This document shows positions 15,011-23,692 of a stretch of DNA of 43,874 nucleotides, one piece after another. Origin of the DNA: Oscillospiraceae bacterium. GTDB taxonomy: Bacteria > Bacillota > Clostridia > Oscillospirales > Ruminococcaceae. The translations under genes and the position numbers were made by a program. The notes beneath the pieces were generated by a model that had not been told where the DNA came from, ran no database searches, and saw only the letters and a list, made by a program, of their open reading frames with translations. Positions within the stretch are counted from its first letter, which is position 1, and the number at the start of each line of letters is the position of its first letter. The stretch covers positions 1 to 43,874 of the forward strand of contig JAFWEV010000064.1 in NCBI GenBank assembly GCA_017512745.1, read 5' to 3'.

Positions 15011-16459
15011 TTATTTAAGATGTTCGATTGCAGCCTTGATCCTCTTTACGCTTTCGTCCTTGCCGAGGATTGCAGCCAGTTCGATTCCACCGCCCGGAGT
15101 TGTCGGGACGCCGGACAGGGCAACTCTCAGCGGCCAGAGCATCCAGCCGTTCTTGACCTGTTTCTCTTCAATAAGTGTGAACATTGCAGCGTGTATACCG
15201 TCAAATGTCCAGTCTTCGAGAGCTTCCAGTGCGGGCAGAGTCATCTCAAGCGCCTCAAGAGAGGACTCCGCGGTCGTCTTCATCTTCTTGTGAACGTACA
15301 GTGAGTTGTCATACTCGGGAACTGCATCGATGAATCCGAGTTTTTCCGGAATATCCGTGAGATATTCGCATCTGGGTTTAAGTGCATCCGCGAGTATCTT
15401 GTAGTCTATGTCTCTGCGCTGTTCGCCCTGCTGGATATACGGGAGTGCGACTTTGAGGAACTCCTCTGAAGACATATTTTTTATATATTCGGAATTAATG
15501 TAGTTGAGTTTCAGGATATCGAAAATGGATGGTGATTTGCTCACTCCGGAGATATCGAATTCCTGGATCAGTTCATCAATGGAATAGATCTCGCGCTCGC
15601 CCTTGGGAGCCCATCCCAGAAGGGCAAGATAGTTGATGATGGCATCGGGAAGATAACCCTTGGCGATCAAATCGTGATATGAAGCATCTCCGTCGCGCTT
15701 TGCGAGTTTGTGCTGCGCATCCTTCATGACGGGAGGGCAGTGCATGTAAAGCGGAATATCCCAGCCGAAAGCCTCATAGAGGAGGTTGTACTTCGGAGTG
15801 GAGGAGAGGTATTCTGAACCTCTGATAACGAGGGAAATATCCATTGCATGATCATCCACAACATTTGCAAAATTGTATGTGGGCATTCCGTCAGACTTTA
15901 TGAGGATCTGGTCCTCAAGCTCTGAGTTATCGACGGTGATGTCACCGTATACGAGATCGGAGAATGTCGTAGTCCCTTCCGAAGGCATTTTCTGACGGAT
16001 GACAAACGGCATGCCTGCCGCAAGTTTTGCCTCGACTTCTTCCTTTGAGAGATTTCGGCAGTGTCCGTCGTACTTGGCTATTGTGCCGCCGTCAGTCTCC
16101 TGCTTGCAGCGCGCGTCGATCTCTTCCTTTGTGCAGAAGCAGTAATAAGCTGCGCCTTTTTCGACGAGTTCTTTCGCCTTCTCCATGTATGCGTCCATTC
16201 TCTCGCTCTGGACATAAGGAGCATACGGACCTCCGATATCCGGACCTTCATCCCAGTTGAGACCTGCCTCTTTGAGCGTGGCATAGATGACATCGGTAGC
16301 ATTCTCGATATACCTGCCTCTGTCCGTATCCTCTATCCTGAGAATAAAGCTGCCGCCTGTCTTCTTTGCCATGATATAGGCATAGAGCGCTGTGCGGAGA
16401 TTGCCCACATGCATATATCCCGTGGGGGACGGAGCAAATCTTGTTCTCAATTTATCCAT
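15011..16459 (-). CDS. gltX: Glutamyl-tRNA synthetase
   Basis: 482 aa, a typical class Ib GluRS. It charges tRNA-Glu, and in many Bacillota also tRNA-Gln for later amidation. The HIGH-type motif appears as APSPTGYMHVGN (9-20), the KMSKS-type motif as KLAKRDGD (251-258), and a Cys/His cluster (YYCFCTKEE, C further on, GHCRN) resembles the zinc site. The start is ATG at 16459, with AGAGGTG upstream and MDKLRTRFAPSPTG matching the family. A good promoter lies at 16491-16519. A terminator follows the gene. Whether it is discriminating or not cannot be decided by eye. Confidence 0.96.
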   Translation of the reverse strand: MDKLRTRFAPSPTGYMHVGNLRTALYAYIMAKKTGGSFILRIEDTDRGRYIENATDVIYATLKEAGLNWDEGPDIGGPYAPYVQSERMDAYMEKAKELVEKGAAYYCFCTKEEIDARCKQETDGGTIAKYDGHCRNLSKEEVEAKLAAGMPFVIRQKMPSEGTTTFSDLVYGDITVDNSELEDQILIKSDGMPTYNFANVVDDHAMDISLVIRGSEYLSSTPKYNLLYEAFGWDIPLYMHCPPVMKDAQHKLAKRDGDASYHDLIAKGYLPDAIINYLALLGWAPKGEREIYSIDELIQEFDISGVSKSPSIFDILKLNYINSEYIKNMSSEEFLKVALPYIQQGEQRRDIDYKILADALKPRCEYLTDIPEKLGFIDAVPEYDNSLYVHKKMKTTAESSLEALEMTLPALEALEDWTFDGIHAAMFTLIEEKQVKNGWMLWPLRVALSGVPTTPGGGIELAAILGKDESVKRIKAAIEHLK

Positions 16460-16490
16460 TAGAAAACACCTCTTATGATTGTTCACAGAA

Positions 16491-16519
16491 ATTATAGATT
16501 AGCGGAGATGCAAGGTCAA
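16491..16519 (-). promoter_or_regulatory. SigA-type promoter of gltX
   Basis: On the minus strand TTGACC (16519-16514), a 17-bp spacer and a perfect TATAAT (16496-16491), just beyond the yitT stop codon. Confidence 0.82.
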
Positions 16520-16525
16520 TTAAGA

Positions 16526-17425
16526 CTATCTTGAAGACCGCTTTATGTTCTTGAAATTGCCGAAAGTCTCATTTACCAGAGTCTCGTAGGCAAATGTGTT
16601 CGGATAGTCCTGAAGGATCTTCCTGAGCTGTGCCACCTGCCATTTGTTGATGATGCAGATGAGCATCTTGCTCTGGTTGTGGGAATACATTCCCGTGACG
16701 TCGACCTCTGTTGCGGTGTGCTTGATATCATTAACGATCCTCTCGGATATCTCTTCGGCGTGCGGAGATACGATCTCGAATTTGATGCACTGTCTGCCGC
16801 TCTTTATAACGGAGTCGCTGACTCTGGAAGAGGCAAAGATATAGATAAGGCAGCAGATAACGGGCTCGATCTTGAAATCATATACGAAATACGAGATGAA
16901 AGCCGTGACTGCATTGAGACAGAATATTGTCCAGACGAGATTTGTCTCGCTGCGGTAATGATGGACTATTGCGCCGATCACATCGGTGCCCCCGGTACTG
17001 CCGCCGAGTTTCACCACGCAGTAAAAGCTGAATCCCGCGATTATTCCGGCAGCTATCGGTGCGAGAACGATGCTGTTGTCGGAAGTGTATTCGAACCTGG
17101 TAACGTCGATTACCTTTGCTCTCAGAAGAATTAGGAACAGAGACATCGCTGCTGTATACACGAAAGATTTAACGGCATACATCCTGTCTACTATGAAGAA
17201 TGCCGCAATACACAGCGGAATGTTGATTATAAGGGAAAGATAGCCGACGCTGATGCCGAAGAGATACTGTACCATGGTTGCGATACCGTTGATACCGGAA
17301 GGCGCGAACTGGTTGTTAAAGACAAATATCTGAAAATTGAGAGCTCCCACAAAAGCGAGGACTATTATCACGAAAAACTTTCCTATATCGGCTGCAAGGC
17401 CGGAGTTTGTCTTTTTAATGTCCAT
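16526..17425 (-). CDS. YitT family membrane protein
   Basis: 299 aa. The N-terminal two thirds contain about five to six hydrophobic membrane segments of the YitT_membrane type (FVIIVLAFVGALNFQIFVF, GYLSLIINIPL, KLGGSTGGTDVIGAIVHH). The C-terminal cytosolic DUF2179 domain follows (KFEIVSPHAEEISERIVND, HTATEVDVTGMYS, NKWQVAQLRKI). It resembles B. subtilis YitT/YpjC. The molecular function is not established. Its first 11 bases overlap the end of the upstream transporter gene, so translation is probably coupled and it forms an operon with the two DMT-type transporters. Confidence 0.9.
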   Translation of the reverse strand: MDIKKTNSGLAADIGKFFVIIVLAFVGALNFQIFVFNNQFAPSGINGIATMVQYLFGISVGYLSLIINIPLCIAAFFIVDRMYAVKSFVYTAAMSLFLILLRAKVIDVTRFEYTSDNSIVLAPIAAGIIAGFSFYCVVKLGGSTGGTDVIGAIVHHYRSETNLVWTIFCLNAVTAFISYFVYDFKIEPVICCLIYIFASSRVSDSVIKSGRQCIKFEIVSPHAEEISERIVNDIKHTATEVDVTGMYSHNQSKMLICIINKWQVAQLRKILQDYPNTFAYETLVNETFGNFKNIKRSSR

Positions 17426-18410
17426 ACTTTATGTATCCGAGATAGAACAGTCCGAAGAAGTAAAGGAGCATTCCGAGAGCAAGCACCAGGAAGGTGCGTT
17501 TCTTCGCTCCTGCGAATTCTCTGAAATACAGTCCCCACATAACGCTCCACATGCTGGAGGATCTTCCGAACAGATAGGAGAGAGTGGCGCTGATCTCAGG
17601 CATTGAATAGATGGAGATAAGGTTTCCGCCATAATGGCAGAGAGCTGCAATGATGCAGAGGAGTATGGGCTTCTTATCCCTGCCTATGCACAGCACTTCC
17701 TTCCACTGATGCTTTACGGTGAACGGAATTGCGCAGAGGATTATGGATCCTATAAAGGAGCCTGTGACCATAAGTGCGCATGTTACGACAGGAGGAAAAC
17801 TGTTGGCTGTTCCCGCTGAAGTGCCGATCGACCAGCCCGTTCCGAGAAGGGAGTGTGCGATCATGAGGGCGAACAGTGTCGCGGTGACGGTCTGTTTCTT
17901 TTTATCCTTTTTGAGATCCTTGTCTCTCATCGAGGAAGCGAGATTCGAAACGAGTCCGGCAACTATGAAGATGAGCGCGCAGATTATGAGTTTCGTAAGC
18001 GCATTCGGAATGTTGGGAAGACCTTCCTGGGATACGGTGATGACCAGACCAAGTACACACCCGACAGCCCCGCTGATCGCGGTTGTCAGAAGAAGGCCGA
18101 TGGCCTTCATAATGGTGAGGTTCGTATACATGGAAGCGGTCATGAGCATTCCGGCAAACAGGATCCTCACGGAGACGTTCATATGTTCGCCTATGAAACT
18201 GAATATGCCGATGTCAGGCATAAGAACGGGTTTCAGCAGGAGAGTGGCGATCCATATAAGGATGAACGAGAAGGTGTAGAGAAAAAATACGATCCCCTGC
18301 ACCGGATAGTCCTTCGTGTACTTGATGATGATCTCCCAGCTGCCCCAGAGAGCTGCAGCGAAGATCGTGAGAAATATTGCGAGCCAAAGAGGGAAATAGA
18401 TATTTGCCAT
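17415..18410 (-). CDS. DMT-superfamily transporter (sugar-transporter-like), copy B
   Basis: 331 aa with about ten hydrophobic segments. The N-terminal helix LWGSWEIIIKYTKDYPVQG and the internal architecture recall GRP/RhaT-type members of the drug/metabolite transporter superfamily, usually sugar or small-metabolite permeases. It is a close paralogue of the next upstream gene (334 aa): both share WGSW, GSFIG, HQWKEVLCIGR/KEWKEILCIGR, AALCHYGGN, ISIYSMP and SATLS.LFGR. The gap to the upstream copy is only 33 bp, which indicates a tandem duplication. The substrate is unknown. The ribosome-binding site (AAAGGTG, about 14 nt away) is weak, so translation may depend on the upstream gene. Confidence 0.6.
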   Translation of the reverse strand: MANIYFPLWLAIFLTIFAAALWGSWEIIIKYTKDYPVQGIVFFLYTFSFILIWIATLLLKPVLMPDIGIFSFIGEHMNVSVRILFAGMLMTASMYTNLTIMKAIGLLLTTAISGAVGCVLGLVITVSQEGLPNIPNALTKLIICALIFIVAGLVSNLASSMRDKDLKKDKKKQTVTATLFALMIAHSLLGTGWSIGTSAGTANSFPPVVTCALMVTGSFIGSIILCAIPFTVKHQWKEVLCIGRDKKPILLCIIAALCHYGGNLISIYSMPEISATLSYLFGRSSSMWSVMWGLYFREFAGAKKRTFLVLALGMLLYFFGLFYLGYIKYGH

Positions 18411-18443
18411 TTGTTATTACCGCTATGCACCTTTCGCTTTGAA

Positions 18444-19448
18444 TCAGGAGTAGTTGAAGAACCCGAGGAAGACAAGTCCGAGGAAGTAGAGTGCGATGCC
18501 CAGGATCAGGACCGTGGTGGTACGCTTCTTTACTCCTGCGAACTCCTTGTAATAGATGCCCCAGAAATAAGTCCACACCGCCGAAGTCCTGCCGAACAGG
18601 AACGAGAGCGTCGCACTGATGCCGGGCATAGAATAAATGGATATGATGTTTCCGCCGTAATGACACAGCGCTGCGATCACACTCAGGGCGATCGGCTTTT
18701 TGGGCCTGCCGATGCAGAGGATCTCTTTCCACTCCTTCTTTATAGTGAACATTATGGAACCAACTACGGTCATTCCTATAAAGGATCCCGTAGCCATGAG
18801 GGCACATGTGATGATCGGCGGGAATCCGCTGGCGGTTCCGGCTGCAGTTCCGACGCTCCAGCCGGTAGTCAGTATGGCGGCAAGGGCAATCATGAGGATA
18901 ACCTTGAAAGTGACGGTCTTTTCCTGCTTTTCCTTTTTGACGCCTGTTTCTCCGGCACGGTCTCTGTCACGCAGGATCGAAGCATAGTTACAGACAAAGC
19001 TTGCGGCTATCATGGTAGCTGTGCATAGGATGAGAAGAAGCAGCGCATTGTCTGTTTTGGGCATGCCTTCCTCTATTATGCTGATGATGAGACCGAGGAT
19101 AGTCCCGACTGCTCCCGAGAGAGCAGTTGAAAGCAGCAGGCCAACTCTGCTCATCGCAGTGAGAGAAAAGAGAAGTCCCATGGACATCATAGCTCCTCCG
19201 ACCAGTATCTTGAATGAAACAGCCCAGTCGCTGCTCACATGGTACCAGATGCTCTCGGTGAGAAGAAACGGCTTCAGGATCAGAGTAACCGCCCAGACAA
19301 GAACAAATGAGAATACATACAGAAAGAATGCAATACCTTCTATCGGATATTTGCCTGTATGCTTTACTATCTGCATCCAACTGCCCCACATCGAGGCGGC
19401 GAGCAGAGTAAGCACGATGGCGAGTCCGAGCGGAAAATAGGTCGTCAT
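18444..19448 (-). CDS. DMT-superfamily transporter (sugar-transporter-like), copy A
   Basis: 334 aa from ATG at 19448, chosen because AGAGGT lies 8 nt upstream and MTTYFPLGLAIVLTLL aligns with the start of the second copy. It has about ten membrane segments, with the hallmark WGSWMQIVKHTGKYP near the N-terminus and a charged cytosolic loop near the middle (RDRDRAGETGVKKEKQEK). It is the first gene of the operon A-B-yitT. A promoter at 19488-19517 is covered by a 13-bp inverted repeat, so expression is probably regulated. The substrate cannot be told. Assignment to GRP/RhaT-like permeases is a motif-level inference. Confidence 0.6.
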   Translation of the reverse strand: MTTYFPLGLAIVLTLLAASMWGSWMQIVKHTGKYPIEGIAFFLYVFSFVLVWAVTLILKPFLLTESIWYHVSSDWAVSFKILVGGAMMSMGLLFSLTAMSRVGLLLSTALSGAVGTILGLIISIIEEGMPKTDNALLLLILCTATMIAASFVCNYASILRDRDRAGETGVKKEKQEKTVTFKVILMIALAAILTTGWSVGTAAGTASGFPPIITCALMATGSFIGMTVVGSIMFTIKKEWKEILCIGRPKKPIALSVIAALCHYGGNIISIYSMPGISATLSFLFGRTSAVWTYFWGIYYKEFAGVKKRTTTVLILGIALYFLGLVFLGFFNYS

Positions 19449-19487
19449 TGAAATACCTCTTGTAAAAAATGTTATAGAGCAACAGAT

Positions 19488-19517
19488 ATCATAATCCGAT
19501 TGACTTGTTGGTGTCAA
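19488..19517 (-). promoter_or_regulatory. SigA-type promoter of the transporter operon
   Basis: On the minus strand a perfect TTGACA (19517-19512), an 18-bp spacer and TATGAT (19493-19488). TTATGA with a 17-bp spacer is the alternative -10. It lies 39 bp before the copy A start. Confidence 0.72.
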
Positions 19518-19525
19518 CCGGATTA
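19492..19525. promoter_or_regulatory. 13-bp inverted repeat over the transporter promoter
   Basis: TAATCCGATTGAC (19492-19504), an 8-nt spacer and GTCAACCGGATTA (19513-19525) match at 12 of 13 positions. The repeat runs from the -35 box to the -10 box, the classic position of a repressor operator. Its own regulator is not identifiable here. Confidence 0.6.
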
Positions 19526-19550
19526 TTAGAAGTAATAATATATCTATATT

Positions 19551-19877
19551 TTAGTCTATATACACTGCGACTCTGGCGGGAAGACAGATGGCAGACTGAC
19601 CCTTTATATGGATCCTTCCGAAACCTTCGCAGAGATGATCCGGACATACGGAATCGGTAAAGAATATCCGGCCGTTCTCCACTATGAGAGTCACCGGGAG
19701 TCTTGCGTCTATATGGTAAACGGCATCTTCCGAAAGATCGACGTTCATAATGACTTCTCCGTCATATTCCACGGTTGCCGTACGGCCGGTCCCGAAGATG
19801 CGGAGAGCCAGCAGAGCCAGGATGGATATGATGAAAACGCCGATAATTATTAAGATCGCTTTTCTGTTTTTTGACAT
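19551..19877 (-). CDS. NusG domain II-containing membrane protein
   Basis: 108 aa. One N-terminal membrane segment (residues 8-27) is followed by an extracytoplasmic NusG_II (DUF1312) domain. Its signature is visible as VCPDHLCEGFG (77-87), with Cys78 and Cys83, and GQSAICLPARV (93-103), with Cys98. In many clostridia this gene is paired with a Gx/heptaprenyl diphosphate synthase component, which is not seen here. It points the same way as the transporter operon 100 bp downstream, which has its own promoter. The function of the family is not established. The identification rests on the conserved Cys pattern. Confidence 0.85.
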   Translation of the reverse strand: MSKNRKAILIIIGVFIISILALLALRIFGTGRTATVEYDGEVIMNVDLSEDAVYHIDARLPVTLIVENGRIFFTDSVCPDHLCEGFGRIHIKGQSAICLPARVAVYID

Positions 19878-19984
19878 AATTACGTCTTTTTCGGGCAGCC
19901 CCGATTATTGTATACTGAAAAAGATAATTTTCTTGATGAAAATGATATAAAATCAATTCGATTATAGCACAAGAGGTATCCCGT

Positions 19985-21388
19985 ATGGAAAAGGCAGAAC
20001 TCGCCGCACTCGAACAGTATTACAGATCGATATTCGGCGATATAAGAAGAGATATAGCGCGCCTCGTCGAGATCGAGAGCGTACTCGGTGAAGCTTCAGA
20101 AAACGCACCTCACGGGCCCGCCCCCGAAAAGGCAAGGGTCAGAGGCATGGAGATAATGGAGGAACTCGGATTCGAAGCGCATGATTGTGACAGGATGATC
20201 GCCTACGCGGAAGCCGGGAACAGAGATAAATTCATAGGCATTATAGGCCACCTGGACATAGTGCCGATAGGTGACGGATGGATCACCGATCCTCTCACCG
20301 TCACGGAGAAGGACGGCTATCTGGTGGGCAGAGGAGTTCTCGATGATAAGGGTCCGCTCATCATGGCCGCATATGCGGCAAAACACGTTCTCGAGACAAA
20401 GAACTGCAAATATGGTATCAGAATGATCATGGGCCTCGATGAGGAGACCGGTATGACCGATGTGGAGCATTACTGCAGGACCCAGAAGATACCGCTCGCT
20501 TCATTCACTCCCGATGCATCCTTCCCGGTATGTTACGGTGAAAAGGGGAGGGTGAGTATGCGGCTTCATTCCGAACCTGTTTCCGGAGGAAATGTGCTGG
20601 ATTTCGGATACGGCGCAGCAGAGAATGCCGTCCCTGACAAGGCTTTCGCGGTTATAGCGGACAAGCATAGGGAAACCATTGAAAAAGCGGTCAGAAACCA
20701 GTGGATCTCCGTTGAGGATGATCCGAAGGGCGTGAGAGTTCTGGCGAAAGGCATTCCGGCGCATGCCGCAATGCCGGAGAACGGACACAGCGCCGGCAGA
20801 GAACTCGCTATGTTCCTCCTGTCTCTCGGGATCCTTGATCCGGCGGAGACCGGAGCAATGCAGTATATAGTTAAACTCACCGACAGCTATCACGGCGAGC
20901 AGTTCAGGATCGACTCGAGCGACGACATCTTCGGACCGCTCTCGATAGTCAGCGGTATGGCCGGCATGGAGGGCGGAAGGATCTGGGTGGACTTCGACTC
21001 GAGGATCCCAGGCTCGATCGCTCCGGATGAGGTCATCAGGAACATCTCCGACAGGGCAATGAGATACGGAATGAAGGATCCCAGGGTGTTTGACAGGACA
21101 CAGTCGTTCCATATCGATCCGGAAGGACCTCTTGTAAAACTTCTGTCGGAAGCTTATTCCGAAGTTACCGGCGAAGACGGCAAACCTTTCGCTATGGCGG
21201 GCGGCACGTATTCGAAGCATTTGCCCAACTGCGTATCTTTCGGACCGGAAAAGCCGAAACCCGATTACGCGGAGTGGGTAGGAGGATGCCATGAGCGAAA
21301 CGAAGGCATGCTGATAGATGACATGATAAAAGCATGCATGATCTACGACATAGCAATATCGAGGTTAATGGAAGCAGAACTCGAATAA
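19985..21388 (+). CDS. pepV: Dipeptidase PepV-like (M20 family)
   Basis: 467 aa, the size of PepV. It is a cytosolic di-zinc peptidase that hydrolyses dipeptides. Visible active-site motifs are IIGHLDIVP (first metal His), GRGVLDDKGP (bridging Asp), GLDEETGMTDV (catalytic Glu and metal Glu), FTPDASFPV (metal Asp) and GGTYSKHLPN near the C-terminus (His). The central lid domain is present (KGIPAHAAMPENG). The ribosome-binding site is AGAGGT, 7 nt upstream. Only 36 bp separate it from the alanine/sodium symporter gene downstream, so peptide breakdown and amino-acid transport may be expressed together. Confidence 0.92.
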   Translation: MEKAELAALEQYYRSIFGDIRRDIARLVEIESVLGEASENAPHGPAPEKARVRGMEIMEELGFEAHDCDRMIAYAEAGNRDKFIGIIGHLDIVPIGDGWITDPLTVTEKDGYLVGRGVLDDKGPLIMAAYAAKHVLETKNCKYGIRMIMGLDEETGMTDVEHYCRTQKIPLASFTPDASFPVCYGEKGRVSMRLHSEPVSGGNVLDFGYGAAENAVPDKAFAVIADKHRETIEKAVRNQWISVEDDPKGVRVLAKGIPAHAAMPENGHSAGRELAMFLLSLGILDPAETGAMQYIVKLTDSYHGEQFRIDSSDDIFGPLSIVSGMAGMEGGRIWVDFDSRIPGSIAPDEVIRNISDRAMRYGMKDPRVFDRTQSFHIDPEGPLVKLLSEAYSEVTGEDGKPFAMAGGTYSKHLPNCVSFGPEKPKPDYAEWVGGCHERNEGMLIDDMIKACMIYDIAISRLMEAELE

Positions 21389-21424
21389 CAGGAAATTGTA
21401 ATTACAGATCAGGGAGGTAATTGT

Positions 21425-22831
21425 ATGACTTTCTCAGCTATTATTTCGGCAATAGACAACTTCATATGGGGCTGGCCTCTTATAATCCTTCTGTTCGGAA
21501 CACATATCTTCATGACGTTCCGTACAGGATTCATCCAGAAAGATATTTTTAAGGCGATCAAGCTGTCTGTGACAAAAGATCCGGACGCGGAGGGAGACGT
21601 CTCCCAGTTCGGAGCTCTCACGACCGCGCTGTCATCCACCATCGGCACCGGGAATATTATCGGCGTCGGAACTGCTATTGCCTGTGGCGGACCCGGAGCG
21701 GTGCTCTGGATGTGGCTTACGGGTATCTTCGGAATTGCAACCAAGTATGCAGAGACGATGATAGCCGTCAAATACCGAGTGAAAAGCGAAAACGGCAGCA
21801 TGATAGGCGGAGCGATGTATGCTCTCGACAGAGGACTCAAAGCCAAATGGGCAGGTATCGTATTTGCAGTCCTTGCCGCAATCTGCGCTTTCGGTATCGG
21901 ATGCATGGTGCAGGCGAATGCCGTATCGGCCAACCTCACACAGAACCTGGGGATCCCGGGCATTGCTGTCGCAGTAGTCCTCTCGGCTATAGTCGCACTT
22001 GTTATAATCGGAGGAATAAAGTCGATCACAAGAGTCTCTGAGATGCTGGTCCCGTTTATGGCGGTATTTTATTTCATAGGATGTCTTGTGATACTTATCA
22101 TGAATGTATCATATCTCGGCGAGGCGGTTTCCGTTATAGTAAAGAGCGCATTCACGGCAAGAGCCGTGGGAGGTGGATTCATCGGAAGCACCGTCATGAT
22201 GGCTTGCAGATACGGATTTGCCCGCGGACTGTTCTCAAACGAATCCGGCATGGGTTCGGCTCCTCTTGTAAGTTCGGCTGCTCAGACCAGAAATCCGAAG
22301 AGACAGGCTCTTGTCGCCATGACGGGAACATTCTGGGATACGGTCATTATCTGTCTCATGACAGGTCTTGTTCTCGTATCATGCATACTGAGATATCCCG
22401 AGATCGATGCGCTAAGCGGAGACGGCAGCATTCTGACCGGCCAGGCATTCTCGATGATCCCCGTGGTCGGTCTTCCGATCCTGACTGTGGGACTCATAAC
22501 ATTTGCTTTCTCGACGATCCTCGGATGGTACTATTACGGCGAGAGATGTGCAGTGTACCTCTTCGGCGAAAAGGTGATCATCGTATATAAGATCCTCTGG
22601 GTCATCGGCGTATTCACCGGCAGTCTTATCGAACTCAATACGGTATGGAACATAGCCGACCTCTTTAATGGACTCATGGCCATACCAAACATTCTGGCGG
22701 TACTTCTTCTTTCCGGCGTGATCGCGGCTGAGACGAAGAAGTATTCTGGCAGTCATATAAATGACAGGGACGATACTCCTATCCCGGTGCTGAAGAATTC
22801 CAGGAGCGGGGTTCTGAATACGAAAAAATAA
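21425..22831 (+). CDS. AGCS family alanine/glycine:sodium symporter
   Basis: 468 aa with about ten to eleven membrane segments. The family signature is clear: TTALSSTIGTGNIIGVGTA (the AGCS N-terminal Na/substrate motif), GGPGAVLWMW, GMFGIATKYAE-like (GIFGIATKYAE), GFARGLFSNESGMGSAP and FAFSTILGWYYYGERC. It imports alanine or glycine with sodium across the cytoplasmic membrane. The ribosome-binding site GGGAGG is about 8 nt upstream. It follows pepV closely and is followed by a terminator hairpin. Identification secure; substrate preference is inferred from the family. Confidence 0.94.
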   Translation: MTFSAIISAIDNFIWGWPLIILLFGTHIFMTFRTGFIQKDIFKAIKLSVTKDPDAEGDVSQFGALTTALSSTIGTGNIIGVGTAIACGGPGAVLWMWLTGIFGIATKYAETMIAVKYRVKSENGSMIGGAMYALDRGLKAKWAGIVFAVLAAICAFGIGCMVQANAVSANLTQNLGIPGIAVAVVLSAIVALVIIGGIKSITRVSEMLVPFMAVFYFIGCLVILIMNVSYLGEAVSVIVKSAFTARAVGGGFIGSTVMMACRYGFARGLFSNESGMGSAPLVSSAAQTRNPKRQALVAMTGTFWDTVIICLMTGLVLVSCILRYPEIDALSGDGSILTGQAFSMIPVVGLPILTVGLITFAFSTILGWYYYGERCAVYLFGEKVIIVYKILWVIGVFTGSLIELNTVWNIADLFNGLMAIPNILAVLLLSGVIAAETKKYSGSHINDRDDTPIPVLKNSRSGVLNTKK

Positions 22832-22846
22832 ATAATATGCAAACAT

Positions 22847-22882
22847 GCGCCGGCAGGATCATCGGACCTGTCGGCGCTTCTG
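22847..22882 (+). terminator. Terminator hairpin after the symporter gene
   Basis: An 11-position stem, GCGCCGGCAGG / CCTGTCGGCGC (one G-T pair), with a 9-nt loop, followed by TTCTGT. A T6 run comes only further on (near 22895), so strength is moderate. Confidence 0.65.
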
Positions 22883-22968
22883 TACAAATAACTGATTTTT
22901 TGATAAATTTAGATCGTAGGAAATATTCTGCGGAGAGGTCTCCGCCCAAAATCAGAAAGGATATAAAA

Positions 22969-23547
22969 ATGAAAAAAGATCTCGGCCTTCTTCAGGCAGT
23001 ATACCCTATGCCGGTGCTCATGATCGGCACATATGACGAATATGGCAAACCGAATGTTATGAATGTCGCGTGGGGTCAGATAGCCGATATGGACAAAGTG
23101 ATACTCTTCATCGGCGAAGGCAAGAAGACATGGCTCAATATCGAAAAGAGCAAGGCGTTCACGGTCGCTCTTGCTGACGAGGCACACATGGATGTAGCCG
23201 ATTTCTTCGGCATCGCATCCGGAAACAAGATCGACGACAAATTCAGAAGAACTGGCTATCATGAAGCACCGAGTGACAAGGTAAATGCACCGATCATTGA
23301 AGAATTCCCTCTTGTAATGGAGTGCGAGCTCATAGAGTTCCTGAAAACGGAGAGCATTTCCGCCGTCATAGGGAAAATAGTCAATGTCAAGGCGGAGGAG
23401 TCCGTTCTCGATGAGAACGGAAAAGTGGATCCGAAGAGACTGCATGCTCTCATGTTCGACTCCTTCCAGAGTGGCTACTACACCACGGGCGAGAAGATCG
23501 GACAGGCGTGGAACGAAGGCATTCCGCTTTATAAACAGGGTCAGTGA
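22969..23547 (+). CDS. Flavin reductase-like FMN-binding protein
   Basis: 192 aa. The start at 22969 is chosen because AGAAAGGA lies 8 nt upstream and MKKDLGLLQAVYPMPV is the family N-terminus; an upstream in-frame ATG would run through the terminator hairpin. The sequence follows the flavoredoxin/flavin reductase split-barrel family: YPMPVLMIGTYDEYGKPNVMNVAWG (FMN phosphate region, residues 11-35), then an NIEKSKAFTVAL segment and ADFFGIASGNKIDDKF. It probably binds FMN and transfers electrons in the cytosol. It stands alone between two terminators. The physiological partner is unknown. Confidence 0.88.
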   Translation: MKKDLGLLQAVYPMPVLMIGTYDEYGKPNVMNVAWGQIADMDKVILFIGEGKKTWLNIEKSKAFTVALADEAHMDVADFFGIASGNKIDDKFRRTGYHEAPSDKVNAPIIEEFPLVMECELIEFLKTESISAVIGKIVNVKAEESVLDENGKVDPKRLHALMFDSFQSGYYTTGEKIGQAWNEGIPLYKQGQ

Positions 23548-23564
23548 ACAATATGCATATGTAC

Positions 23565-23596
23565 GGCCCCGGGAGTCCCGGGGCCTCTTTTTTTTT
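23565..23596 (+). terminator. Strong intrinsic terminator
   Basis: A 9-bp all-GC stem, GGCCCCGGG / CCCGGGGCC, with loop AGT, then TC and a run of nine T. It closes the flavin reductase transcript and insulates the infC promoter. Confidence 0.93.
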
Positions 23597-23657
23597 CGGG
23601 GATTGCTTTTTTTTCTAAAGTCTGCTATGATTACCAGGCTCGATAGGTGTATATCTC

Positions 23658-23687
23658 TTGACAACGGTCGGGAGAAGTGCATAATAT
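23658..23687 (+). promoter_or_regulatory. SigA-type promoter of infC-rpmI-rplT
   Basis: A perfect TTGACA (23658-23663) with -10 candidates CATAAT (23680-23685, 16-bp spacer) or TAATAT (23682-23687, 18-bp spacer), preceded by TG. Transcription should begin near 23693. Confidence 0.75.
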
Positions 23688-23692
23688 ATGAG

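Noticed and set aside
17853..19028. A 391-codon plus-strand open frame opposite the transporter genes
   Set aside because: Its composition is highly charged and repetitive (shadow of hydrophobic codons on the other strand) and it crosses the two real genes; no family is seen.
21389..21424. A glycine or other riboswitch before the AGCS symporter
   Set aside because: The gap is only 36 bp and contains just the ribosome-binding site.
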